A stretch of DNA of 6,118 nucleotides from Pseudomonadota bacterium (GCA_023416055.1 JAEZIH010000089.1:1-6118); one strand, 5' to 3'; shown: positions 1 to 5,662, numbered from the stretch's first letter. Notes: a model not told the origin generated them from the sequence alone. Translations and numbers: made by a program.

Positions 1-1
1 G

Positions 2-739
2 CTGAAGGACTGCAAGCTGGTCCGCGCCAACCTCAAGCAGGCCAGCTTCCGCGGCGCCGACATGGCCGGGGCCGACCTGTCCGGGGCGGACCTCTCGGGG
101 GCGGACCTGCGCGACGCCGTGCTGGTCGGGGCCAAGGTGGCCATGTGGCGCACCGACGGCGCCGACATGACGGGCGCCCTCACCGACGACCGCCCGGCCG
201 GCAGCCCGGTGGACAAGATGCCCGCCGCCGAAATGCTGTCCGAACACGCCCGCTGGTGCGAGACCGGCGGCGCCGACGGCCAGCCCTCCGTATTCGATGG
301 CGTCGACCTGCGCGCCCTGCGCTCGATCACCGGCTACAACCTGACCGCCCTGTCGGCCAAGGGGGCCGTCTTCTACGGCCTCGACATGGCCGGGGTGCAG
401 CTCCAGGGGGCCCACCTCGAGGGCGCCGACCTGCGCTCGGTCAACCTCAAGGGCGCCGACCTGCGCGGCGCTCGCCTGACCCGCGCCCGCCTGAACGGGG
501 CGGACCTGCGCGAGGCCCAGCTGGGGCCGTTGATGATCGCCGAGGACCGGCTGCTGCCGGCCGATCTGACCGGCGCCTGCCTGAAGGGCGCCGACCTGTC
601 GGGGGCGGATCTGAAGCGCGCCAACCTCGCCGGCGCCGATCTCAGCCGCGCCGTGCTGCGCGGCGCCTGCCTGCGCCAGGCCGACCTGCTGGGCGCGATC
701 ACGGCCGGTGCGCGCGGCATGGAAGTCGAGCCCGCCTGA
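2..739 (+). CDS. Pentapeptide-repeat protein, 5' truncated by window edge
   Basis: The reading frame is open from base 2 to the TGA at 737-739, giving 245 visible residues; the start codon lies upstream of the window. The ATG at 62 is inside a repeat (RGADMAGADLSGADL), so it is not the likely start. Repeats of the form A(D/N)LxxA occur in three blocks: visible residues 1 to about 60, about 120-175, and about 190-235. Such repeats form a right-handed beta-helix. Between the first two blocks is a non-repeat segment containing EMLSEHARWCETGG, which resembles a linker I recall from other alphaproteobacterial pentapeptide proteins (H..W....G). A short break (LGPLMIAEDRLLPA) precedes the last block. 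No signal peptide or membrane segment is visible. Function is unknown: some family members mimic DNA and protect gyrase, but most have no known role, and nothing here points to gyrase. The gene is convergent with the heat-shock gene and shares its terminator. Family call is secure; function is open. Confidence 0.93.
   Translation: MKDCKLVRANLKQASFRGADMAGADLSGADLSGADLRDAVLVGAKVAMWRTDGADMTGALTDDRPAGSPVDKMPAAEMLSEHARWCETGGADGQPSVFDGVDLRALRSITGYNLTALSAKGAVFYGLDMAGVQLQGAHLEGADLRSVNLKGADLRGARLTRARLNGADLREAQLGPLMIAEDRLLPADLTGACLKGADLSGADLKRANLAGADLSRAVLRGACLRQADLLGAITAGARGMEVEPA
71..115 (+). repeat. 15-bp tandem repeat units within the pentapeptide coding region
   Basis: Three consecutive 15-base units, starting at 71, 86 and 101, encode ADLSG, ADLSG and ADLRD. 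At DNA level the second and third units start with the same GCGGACCT core. This is the DNA side of the pentapeptide repeat. Near-identity between neighbouring units suggests recent duplication or slippage, but codon bias alone could also produce it. Confidence 0.6.
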
Positions 740-743
740 CACG

Positions 744-780
744 AAAAAGGGGCGGCGCAGGACGCCGCCCCTCGGCTTTT
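744..780. terminator. Bidirectional intrinsic terminator between convergent genes
   Basis: A perfect 9-bp stem (GGGGCGGCG at 749-757 with CGCCGCCCC at 763-771) closes a 5-base loop, CAGGA. AAAAA (744-748) lies directly to the left and TTTT (777-780) to the right. Read on the minus strand, the stem is followed at once by TTTTT, a textbook terminator for the heat-shock gene ending at 798. Read on the plus strand, the T-run comes after five bases (TCGGC), so it is a weaker terminator for the pentapeptide gene ending at 739. Confidence 0.85.
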
Positions 781-797
781 CCGGAGCTCCGGCCGGC

Positions 798-1262
798 TTA
801 CGCCGCCTTGCTCTTCTTGCCTTCGATCAGCTTGGAGCCGCCGCCGATCTCGATGCGGCGCGGCTTCAGGGCTTCCGGCAGCTCGCGCTGCAGTTCGATC
901 GACAGCAGGCCGTTGACCAGGTCGGCGCTCTTCACGACGACATAGTCGGCCAGCTGGAAGCGGCGCTCGAAGTCGCGCTCCGCCAGGCCGCGATGCAGGT
1001 ACTTGCGCTCGCCGCCGTCATCGTTGGCCGTCTTGCGGCCGGTGACGGTGAGCAGGTTCTCCTTGACCTCGATGTTCAGCTCGTCGGGCTTGAAGCCGGC
1101 GACCGCGATCTCGATGCGGTAGGCGTTCTCGCCCGTGGTCTCGATGTTGTACGGCGGCCAGCCGTTCTCCTGGCTGGTGCGCGCGGCGCTTTCCAGCAGG
1201 CTGGCGAGCCGGTCGAAGCCGACGGCCGAACGGTACAGCGGGGTGAAGTCATAGGTACGCAT
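798..1262 (-). CDS. ibpA: Small heat-shock protein, Hsp20/IbpA family
   Basis: This 154-residue protein is a cytoplasmic ATP-independent holdase chaperone: it binds unfolding proteins under heat stress and passes them to DnaK/ClpB. The N-terminus ([19 protein letters not shown]) closely follows the IbpA pattern of enterobacteria as I remember it. The alpha-crystallin domain spans about residues 36-126, with AGF.P.EL.I near 55-64 and the conserved NGLLSIEL at 117-124. The C-terminal I-x-I oligomerisation motif is IEI at 137-139. Length is normal for the family. The start at 1260-1262 is preceded by an excellent Shine-Dalgarno (AGGAGGA, minus strand, 1273-1267) four bases away. That site is predicted to be masked by a ROSE-like hairpin, so heat control is likely at translation, with a possible RpoH-type promoter further upstream. 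It is monocistronic and ends at the shared terminator. In this order some related genes are called hspA or hspD. Confidence 0.96.
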   Translation of the reverse strand: MRTYDFTPLYRSAVGFDRLASLLESAARTSQENGWPPYNIETTGENAYRIEIAVAGFKPDELNIEVKENLLTVTGRKTANDDGGERKYLHRGLAERDFERRFQLADYVVVKSADLVNGLLSIELQRELPEALKPRRIEIGGGSKLIEGKKSKAA

Positions 1263-1266
1263 GTCA

Positions 1267-1320
1267 TCCTCCTGAGGATCAGCAAGGTTGAGCCGCCCCT
1301 GCGTTTTGGCCCGGGACGGC
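1267..1320 (-). promoter_or_regulatory. ROSE-like RNA thermometer in the small heat-shock leader
   Basis: Two hairpins are visible in the minus-strand leader. The upstream one pairs GCCGUCCC (1320-1313) with GGGGCGGC (1299-1292): eight pairs including one G-U, with a 13-base loop. The one next to the start pairs CCUU-G-CU (1287-1281) with AGGAGG (1273-1268). It leaves a single bulged G (1283) opposite the Shine-Dalgarno, with loop GAUCCUC. A UUGCU element pairing imperfectly with the ribosome-binding site through a bulged G is the hallmark of ROSE elements (Repression Of heat-Shock gene Expression), found ahead of small heat-shock genes in alpha- and gammaproteobacteria. Pairings were worked out by hand; no folding energy was computed. 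A competing hairpin (AUCCU 1279-1275 with AGGAU 1270-1266) would also mask the site. Confidence 0.75.
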
Positions 1321-1398
1321 GGTGGGGATCAGCCCTGACGGTCCGATGCTCGGCCCCGTCCGGTCTGGAGAACCCGGTTCCGGCGTCCTCGCTCAGGG

Positions 1399-1426
1399 AT
1401 GTGGGTGGCCGAAATCCGCCGTCAAG
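1399..1426 (-). promoter_or_regulatory. Possible RpoH (sigma-32) promoter for the small heat-shock gene
   Basis: On the minus strand CTTGAC (1426-1421) is followed after 15 bases by CCCACAT (1405-1399). The RpoH pattern is CTTGAAA, 11-15 bases, CCCCATNT, so the -35 core is exact and the -10 differs by one inserted or altered base. Transcription would start near 1390, giving a leader of about 130 bases that includes the ROSE-like hairpins. This is a short-motif match only. Confidence 0.42.
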
Positions 1427-1525
1427 GGGCGCCCGGAGCGCGCAATTGCACACGCGTCCGCATCGTGACTTGCCCGGCGCGCCCTAAGCCAGCAGGTTCG
1501 CAGGCTCACTTCCCGGAGACGACCG

Positions 1526-2353
1526 ATGCGACTGCCCGCCCTCGCGCTGACCGCCGCCCTCGCCCTGCCGGCCATGGCCGCCGCCCAGACCTTGCCGGCC
1601 ATGCCTTCTCTGGATGAGACGCCCGCCCAGCGGACCGCCCGTCGCGCCGCGATGACGCCGCCGGTTCTCCAGGAGGATGCGGCGCTCCAGTCGGCGGTGG
1701 CCTCCCCCTCGCGCCCCGCCGCCGACGTCGCCCGGGACGTCTACCGCCATCCGTTCGAGACCCTGACCTTCTGGGGCCTGATGCCGGGGATGACCGTCGT
1801 CGAGATCGAGCCCGGCCGCGCCGGCTGGTGGCGCAACATCCTCGAGCCCTACGCGGCCGCCACCGGCGGGACCTACGTCCCGGTCAACCGCCCGCTCGAG
1901 GGCATGGGCGTCGACGACGGCTCCGCCGACATGGTCGTCGTCGCCCGCGCCTTCCACAACTGGCATCGATCCGGCCGCACCGAGCCCTATCTCGCCGCCT
2001 TCTTCCGCGCCCTGAAGCCGGGCGGCGTGCTGGCGGTCGAACAGCACCGCAGCATCGAAGGTCTGAACCCCGACCAGACCGCCCCCACTGGCTACATGCC
2101 CGAAAGCCACATCATCCGGGCCGCCCAGGCCGCCGGCTTCGAGCTGGAGGGACGCAGCGAGCTGAACGCCAATCCGGCCGATACGCGCGACCATCCCTAT
2201 GGCGTCTGGACCCTGCCGCCGACGCGCGTTTCGGCTCCGCGGGAAGGCAATTCGCTCGATCGCCCGACCCCGCTCACCGACGCCGAACGGGCCGCTTTCG
2301 ACGCCATCGGCGAGAGCGACCGCATGACCCTGCGCTTCCGCAAGCCGGCCTGA
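1526..2353 (+). CDS. Exported SAM-methyltransferase-fold protein, possibly degenerate
   Basis: This 275-residue protein starts with a Sec-type signal peptide: MRLPALALTAALALPAMAAAQ, with probable cleavage after Ala20. The body resembles class I SAM-dependent methyltransferases of the 'predicted methyltransferase' type (COG4798-like). Visible signs are a motif I-like TVVEIEPGRAGWW (90-102), ADMVVVARAFHNW (134-146) and LKPGGVLAVEQHR (163-175). It is paralogous to the next gene, with matching blocks (RHPFETL, ELNANPADTRDHPYGV) and an identical C-terminal IGESDRMTLRFRKP (261-274). Compared with that paralog, about 37 residues are missing between strand 2 (TYVPVN, 116-121) and Asp135. The glycine loop reads PGRAGWW instead of PGSGWW. 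SAM binding is therefore doubtful. The start is supported by the signal peptide and a modest ribosome site (CGGAGA, 1514-1519). The substrate is unknown. It is probably transcribed with the next two genes, though a 104-base gap follows. Confidence 0.85.
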   Translation: MRLPALALTAALALPAMAAAQTLPAMPSLDETPAQRTARRAAMTPPVLQEDAALQSAVASPSRPAADVARDVYRHPFETLTFWGLMPGMTVVEIEPGRAGWWRNILEPYAAATGGTYVPVNRPLEGMGVDDGSADMVVVARAFHNWHRSGRTEPYLAAFFRALKPGGVLAVEQHRSIEGLNPDQTAPTGYMPESHIIRAAQAAGFELEGRSELNANPADTRDHPYGVWTLPPTRVSAPREGNSLDRPTPLTDAERAAFDAIGESDRMTLRFRKPA

Positions 2354-2373
2354 TGCGCCCGGTCGCCGCAACC

Positions 2374-2404
2374 GCTTTGACCCTCTCCGGGAACAGGGTT
2401 AAGC
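2374..2404 (+). other. Imperfect hairpin between the two methyltransferase paralogs
   Basis: GCTT-TG-ACCCT (2374-2384) can pair with AGGGT-T-AAGC (2395-2404): nine pairs interrupted by a 2/1 internal loop, with a 10-base loop. No T-run follows, so it does not look like an intrinsic terminator. It could be an RNA-stability element or an operator, or could be chance in a 104-base spacer. A TTGACC (2377-2382) inside it has no convincing -10 partner. Confidence 0.3.
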
Positions 2405-2457
2405 CCTTGGCCGACGGGGACGGACCGTACGGCGCGGGCGCCTCGCGGGGGACGTGA

Positions 2458-3360
2458 ATGGCTGAACGAACTGAGGTCGGGCGATCGGGCGCCTCTCGGC
2501 GCAACCTGCTTGCCGGCGCCGCCGCCCTGGCGGTGCTGGGCGGCTGCAGCCGGGAGAAGACCGCCGAACCTCCGCCGCAGCCCGACGGCCCGCCCAAGGG
2601 CTCTCTTGAATGGTCGGTCGAGGGCCCGTGGCGCGCCCAGGATCGCCACCGCGACGTCTGGCGCCATCCGATGGAGACGCTGCGCTTCTTCGGCCTGCAG
2701 CCGCGCATGACGGTCATCGAGTTCTGGCCCGGCAGCGGCTGGTGGACCGAGATTCTCGCCCCCTACCTCGCCGAGGGCGGCGGTCGCTACATCGCCGCCG
2801 GTTTCCAGACCGGCCCCGGCGCCGACCCATCCCAGACCCGCCTGATGGCGGCCTTCGCCGAGCGCTTCACCAACGACCGCCGCCTCTACGGACAGGTCGA
2901 GCTGTCGGAGTTCGGGCCTACTTCCGGGCCCGTCGCCCCGGCCGGCACGGTCGACATGGTCCTGTTCATGCGCAACATCCACGCCTGGATGGCCGCCGGA
3001 ATCGCCGAGAAAGCCTTCGCCGACGCCTACGCCGCTCTCCGTCCCGGCGGGGTCCTGGGTATCGAGCAGCATCGTCTCGAGCCGGACAAGGACCAGGACC
3101 CCACCGCCGCGAACGGTTATGTCCAGGAGGCGTTCGTCAGGCAGCTGGCCGCCGAGGCCGGCTTCGCCTTCGTCGCCTCGTCCGAGATCAACGCCAACGA
3201 AAAGGACACCAAGGATCATCCCTTCGGTGTCGAGACCCTGCCGCCCATGGGCCTGACCGCCCCGCGCGGATCGCCCCCCGATCCCGAGTTCGATCGCACC
3301 AAATACGACGAGATCGGCGAGAGCGACCGCATGACCTTGAGATTCAGGAAGCCCGAGTGA
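2458..3360 (+). CDS. Tat-type lipoprotein with SAM-methyltransferase fold
   Basis: This 300-residue protein has a combined export signal: twin arginine SRRNLL (13-18), a hydrophobic stretch, and lipobox LGGC with Cys30. That predicts folded export by Tat followed by lipidation. Ser at +2 suggests outer-membrane sorting. A proline-rich linker (about 36-46) follows. The domain resembles class I SAM methyltransferases (COG4798-like): RHPMETLRFFGL (69-80), motif I TVIEFWPGSGWW (85-96), VDMVLFMRNIHAW (165-177) and LRPGGVLGIEQHR (194-206). Unlike the upstream paralog it keeps the full core and a normal GxG loop. The acidic residue usually seen after strand 2, which binds the SAM ribose, is not obvious (YIAAGF, 111-116). 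The start codon has only a weak G-rich site ahead, but the Tat signal directly after it supports the choice. The final codons use TTG, AGA and AGG and supply the ribosome site of the overlapping hydrolase gene. Reaction and substrate are unknown. Confidence 0.87.
   Translation: MAERTEVGRSGASRRNLLAGAAALAVLGGCSREKTAEPPPQPDGPPKGSLEWSVEGPWRAQDRHRDVWRHPMETLRFFGLQPRMTVIEFWPGSGWWTEILAPYLAEGGGRYIAAGFQTGPGADPSQTRLMAAFAERFTNDRRLYGQVELSEFGPTSGPVAPAGTVDMVLFMRNIHAWMAAGIAEKAFADAYAALRPGGVLGIEQHRLEPDKDQDPTAANGYVQEAFVRQLAAEAGFAFVASSEINANEKDTKDHPFGVETLPPMGLTAPRGSPPDPEFDRTKYDEIGESDRMTLRFRKPE
3346..3351 (+). promoter_or_regulatory. Ribosome-binding site inside the upstream gene that sets the GTG start
   Basis: AGGAAG lies within the last codons of the lipoprotein gene; its AGGA core ends seven bases before the GTG at 3357. 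This spacing favours the GTG over the in-frame ATG at 3396, which has no comparable site. The GTG overlaps the upstream TGA as GTGA (3357-3360), an arrangement typical of translational coupling. Confidence 0.7.
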
Positions 3361-4400
3361 GCCGAGCCGCCGCCTACGCCGCCAATGCGCCCCTGATGGG
3401 GGTTCCCGGCGCCTCCGCCCCGCCGGGCGGGACCGGCGAATGGTTCCGCGGCGCCGGAGGCCTGCGCCTGCGCGCGGCCTTCTGGACGCCCTCGGCCCTC
3501 GCCGCCCGCAAGCCGCGCGGCACCGTCATCGTCAGCCCCGGCCGAACCGAGCCGATCGAGAAGTATTTCGAGGTCATCGGCAACTTTCTCGCCCGGGGCT
3601 GGTGCGTGCTGGCCCATGACTGGCGCGGCCAGGGCCTGTCCGCGCGCCTCCTCCCCGACCGGCTCAAGGGTCACGCCCGCGCGGTCGAGGAGTTTCTCGA
3701 CGACTACGCCCGCCTCCTCGACGCCTTCGAGGACCGCGCGCCCAAGCCGTGGATCATGGTCGGCCACTCCATGGGCGCCGCCTTCAACCTGATGACCCTC
3801 CAGGCCGGCGAGGAGCGCGTCTCCGGCGCCCTGCTGACCAGTCCCATGCTGCGCATCAAGACCGGCAAGCGGTCGATGTGGTCGGTCAAGCTGGCGGTGC
3901 GCTGGAACCTGCGCCACGGCAAGGCCGGCGACTACGTCCTCGACGATCCGGACGATCCCTTCGACCACAGCTTCGACAAGGACGCCCTGACCTCGGACGA
4001 GACCCGCTACGAACAGTGGCGGCAACAGCTCTACGCCTGCCCCCACCTCGCCGTCGGCGGTCCGACCTGGGGCTGGCTGGCGGTGGCGCTGGACGCCGGC
4101 GAACGCGCCCTCAAGCCCAAGGCCCTGAAGGCCGTGCGCATCCCCGTCGCCATTGTCCAGGCCGGCGAGGACGACCGCGTCTGGAAACAGACCAACAAAT
4201 GGGCCGCCCGCCGCCTCGGCCGCGGCCGCTATGTCGAGATCCCGGGCGCCAAGCACGAGGTGATCATGGAGACGGACGCCCTGCGCGGCGTCTTCCTCGA
4301 CGAGTTCGACGCCATGGGTGCCTATGTCTCGCCGGTCGAGGACCTGTCCCCGGCCGCACCCGCGGAGACTTCGGCCGAGCCGTCGGCCGAGATCGCCTAG
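3357..4400 (+). CDS. Alpha/beta hydrolase, PldB-like lysophospholipase (S33 superfamily)
   Basis: Starting at GTG 3357 this is a 347-residue serine hydrolase. The nucleophile elbow is GHSMG (136-140, Ser138). The acid is probably Asp272 or Asp273 in AGEDDRV, and the catalytic His is His300 in GAKHEVIMETDALR, which follows the lysophospholipase L2 (PldB) signature. HDWRGQGLS (87-95) is the usual oxyanion-side motif of the monoacylglycerol lipase/lysophospholipase group. The expected reaction is release of a fatty acid from a lysophospholipid or monoglyceride. No signal peptide is apparent, so it is probably cytoplasmic or membrane-associated. The last ~25 residues are a low-complexity Ala/Glu/Ser/Pro tail (SAEPSAEIA). 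It overlaps the upstream lipoprotein gene by four bases and probably depends on its translation. Family is secure; substrate is inferred. An ATG start at 3396 would remove 13 residues and leave the catalytic domain intact. Confidence 0.9.
   Translation: MSRAAAYAANAPLMGVPGASAPPGGTGEWFRGAGGLRLRAAFWTPSALAARKPRGTVIVSPGRTEPIEKYFEVIGNFLARGWCVLAHDWRGQGLSARLLPDRLKGHARAVEEFLDDYARLLDAFEDRAPKPWIMVGHSMGAAFNLMTLQAGEERVSGALLTSPMLRIKTGKRSMWSVKLAVRWNLRHGKAGDYVLDDPDDPFDHSFDKDALTSDETRYEQWRQQLYACPHLAVGGPTWGWLAVALDAGERALKPKALKAVRIPVAIVQAGEDDRVWKQTNKWAARRLGRGRYVEIPGAKHEVIMETDALRGVFLDEFDAMGAYVSPVEDLSPAAPAETSAEPSAEIA
4397..4400. other. CTAG palindrome used as the stop codon on both strands
   Basis: TAG at 4398-4400 ends the hydrolase on the plus strand, and TAG (complement of 4399-4397) ends hisN on the minus strand. 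The two genes overlap tail to tail by four bases. No hairpin with a T-run lies near, so transcripts from both sides probably run into the opposite gene. Confidence 0.9.
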
Positions 4401-5182
4401 AGGGCGGCCCGCCGGAAGGCGACCAGCGCCTGGTCGCGCAGGCGGGCGTCGCCGACAGCCAGGATCTGGCCGCCGCCGTCGGGCGCCCCGCCGCGCCAGT
4501 TGGTGACCTCGCCGCCCGCCGCCTCGATCACCGGGACCAGGGCCGACCAGTCCCAGATTTTCAGCTGGCTCTCGGCCACCAGGTCGATTCGGCCGGCCGC
4601 CAGCATGGCGTAGGCGTAGGCGTCGCAGCCCAGCCGCGCCAGCCGCGCCGCCGCCCTCACCTGCGTCCAGGCCCCCAGCTCGGCGCCGTTGAACAGGTCG
4701 GGATCAGTGGTGGCGATGAGGGCGTCGTTCAGCCGGGCGCAGGTCCGCACCGCCAGCGGCGTCTCCGCCCCGCCCTTCAGCAGGCGCGCGCCCGAGGGCC
4801 CGCCCACGAACATCTCGTCCAGATAGGGCTGGCCGATCACCCCGAGCGTCGGCCGACCCTCGCTGCGCAGGGCGATCAGATTGGTCCACAGCGGCAGGCC
4901 GGCGATGAAGGCACGGGTGCCGTCGATCGGGTCCAGCACCCAGACGTGCTCCGCCTCGGGCCGGTCCTCGCCGTATTCCTCGCCGACGACGCCGTGGTCG
5001 GGATAGCGCGCCGCGATCAGCCGGCGGATCGCCGCCTCGGCCTCGCGGTCGGCCTGGGTGACCGGATCGAAACCGCCCGCCCCGCCCTTGTCGGCCTCCT
5101 CGAACGCCCCCCGGAAATACGGCAGCGACACGCGCGCAGCCTCGCGGGCCAGTTCGACGGCGAACAGTTCAAACTCGGTCAT
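4397..5182 (-). CDS. hisN: Histidinol-phosphatase, HisN type (inositol monophosphatase family)
   Basis: This 261-residue Mg-dependent phosphatase has all metal-site motifs of the inositol monophosphatase superfamily: DPVTQAD (39-45), GEE (67-69), DPIDGT (84-89) and WDWSAL with Asp211 (210-215). The segment LGCDAYAYAMLAAGRIDLV (184-202) matches the HisN subgroup pattern (GGD.YAY) rather than classic SuhB proteins. That points to dephosphorylation of L-histidinol phosphate, the penultimate step of histidine synthesis. No other his gene is in the window, as is usual for hisN-type genes, and a different sugar or inositol phosphate substrate cannot be excluded. Length is normal and the protein is cytoplasmic. 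The sequence just before the ATG (minus strand CCCTAACCCTCCCC) has no Shine-Dalgarno, so a leaderless transcript is possible. It lies 76 bp downstream of the XRE gene on the same strand and is convergent with the hydrolase, sharing stop bases. Confidence 0.9.
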   Translation of the reverse strand: MTEFELFAVELAREAARVSLPYFRGAFEEADKGGAGGFDPVTQADREAEAAIRRLIAARYPDHGVVGEEYGEDRPEAEHVWVLDPIDGTRAFIAGLPLWTNLIALRSEGRPTLGVIGQPYLDEMFVGGPSGARLLKGGAETPLAVRTCARLNDALIATTDPDLFNGAELGAWTQVRAAARLARLGCDAYAYAMLAAGRIDLVAESQLKIWDWSALVPVIEAAGGEVTNWRGGAPDGGGQILAVGDARLRDQALVAFRRAAL

Positions 5183-5258
5183 GGGGAGGGTTAGGGGCGA
5201 GAGGCGAGGTGCGAGTCAAGCTCGCGACCGAACCGCCGTCTCTCTCCCTCGACCCTTC
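5183..5258 (-). other. Short spacer between the XRE gene and hisN
   Basis: This 76-base gap has no recognisable terminator. On the minus strand it holds TTGACT (5219-5214) inside a small inverted repeat GCGAG-cttga-CTCGC (5225-5211), and TAACCC (5192-5187) just before the hisN ATG. The spacing between these is about 21 bases, longer than the usual 16-18. It may be a weak hisN promoter giving a leaderless message, or hisN may simply be read through from the XRE gene. Confidence 0.3.
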
Positions 5259-5636
5259 TCAGGCCGCCTCGCCTTCCGCGTGCAGCGACTTGGCCAGGTC
5301 CAGCAGCCGGCGGCGCGGGCGCTCGCCCAGCTGGTAGTAGGCCTGGATCAGGTCGAGCGTTTCCTTGCGGGAAAACATCTCCCCGCCCTGGTTGGCGGCC
5401 TCCCGGCGCTCGATGGCCTCTTCCAGGCCGTCGTAGAAATAGCTGACCGGCGACTCCAGCGCCTCGGCCAGCTGCCACAGGCGGGCGGCCGAGATGCGGT
5501 TGGCGCCGCATTCGTACTTCTGGATCTGCTGGAAGCGGATGCCGACCTGGCTGGCCAGCTGCTGCTGGGTCAGGCCCAGCAGGCGGCGGCGGCGACGCAG
5601 ACGGCGTCCGAGGTGAAGGTCGATGTCGGTGGCCAT
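5259..5636 (-). CDS. XRE/Cro-type helix-turn-helix transcriptional regulator
   Basis: From the ATG at 5636-5634 the protein has 125 residues. The DNA-binding domain is at about 8-64: RRLRRRRRLLGLTQQQLASQVG, then IRFQQIQKYECGANRIS as recognition helix and loop, then LWQLAEALESPVSYFYDG. This pattern belongs to a common family of small alphaproteobacterial HTH regulators. The C-terminal half is helical, with charged residues, and may serve dimerisation. The frame stays open 42 codons further upstream to 5762, but that extension (GSPLQGEGGT..., Arg/Ser/Gly-rich) looks like translated intergenic repeat, while MATDIDLHLGRRL is a typical family start. G-rich sites (AGGGG) lie just ahead of the ATG. 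A perfect inverted repeat at 5663-5677 could be its own operator. It may control itself and, through co-transcription, hisN. Targets are unknown. Confidence 0.88.
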   Translation of the reverse strand: MATDIDLHLGRRLRRRRRLLGLTQQQLASQVGIRFQQIQKYECGANRISAARLWQLAEALESPVSYFYDGLEEAIERREAANQGGEMFSRKETLDLIQAYYQLGERPRRRLLDLAKSLHAEGEAA

Positions 5637-5662
5637 GGCCCCTGTTCCCCTTGTTGCAAACT

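Noticed and set aside
1442..1449. GCAATTGC palindrome in the divergent region as an operator
   Set aside because: It is an isolated 8-base palindrome with no symmetric extension and no matching second copy. It is easily expected by chance.
1453..1525. Sigma-70-like promoter for the first methyltransferase gene
   Set aside because: TTGCAC (1446) and TTGCCC (1470) have no -10-like hexamer at suitable spacing; CCTAAG is too close to the second one.
2197..3219. Long minus-strand open frames opposite the methyltransferase genes, and similar ones at 1484-2371 and 3216-4256
   Set aside because: They are Gly/Ala/Val-rich antisense frames with no recognisable motif, which is usual opposite high-GC genes. 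The plus-strand genes explain the region.
2610..3356. Long upstream extension of the hydrolase frame, overlapping the lipoprotein gene
   Set aside because: The translated extension is Arg/Pro-rich, as expected for an out-of-frame reading of GC-rich coding DNA. Hydrolase homology begins only after the GTG at 3357.
5183..5204. G-rich run upstream of hisN as a G-quadruplex
   Set aside because: Only three runs of three or more G are present; the fourth is just GG, so a standard three-tetrad quadruplex is not supported.
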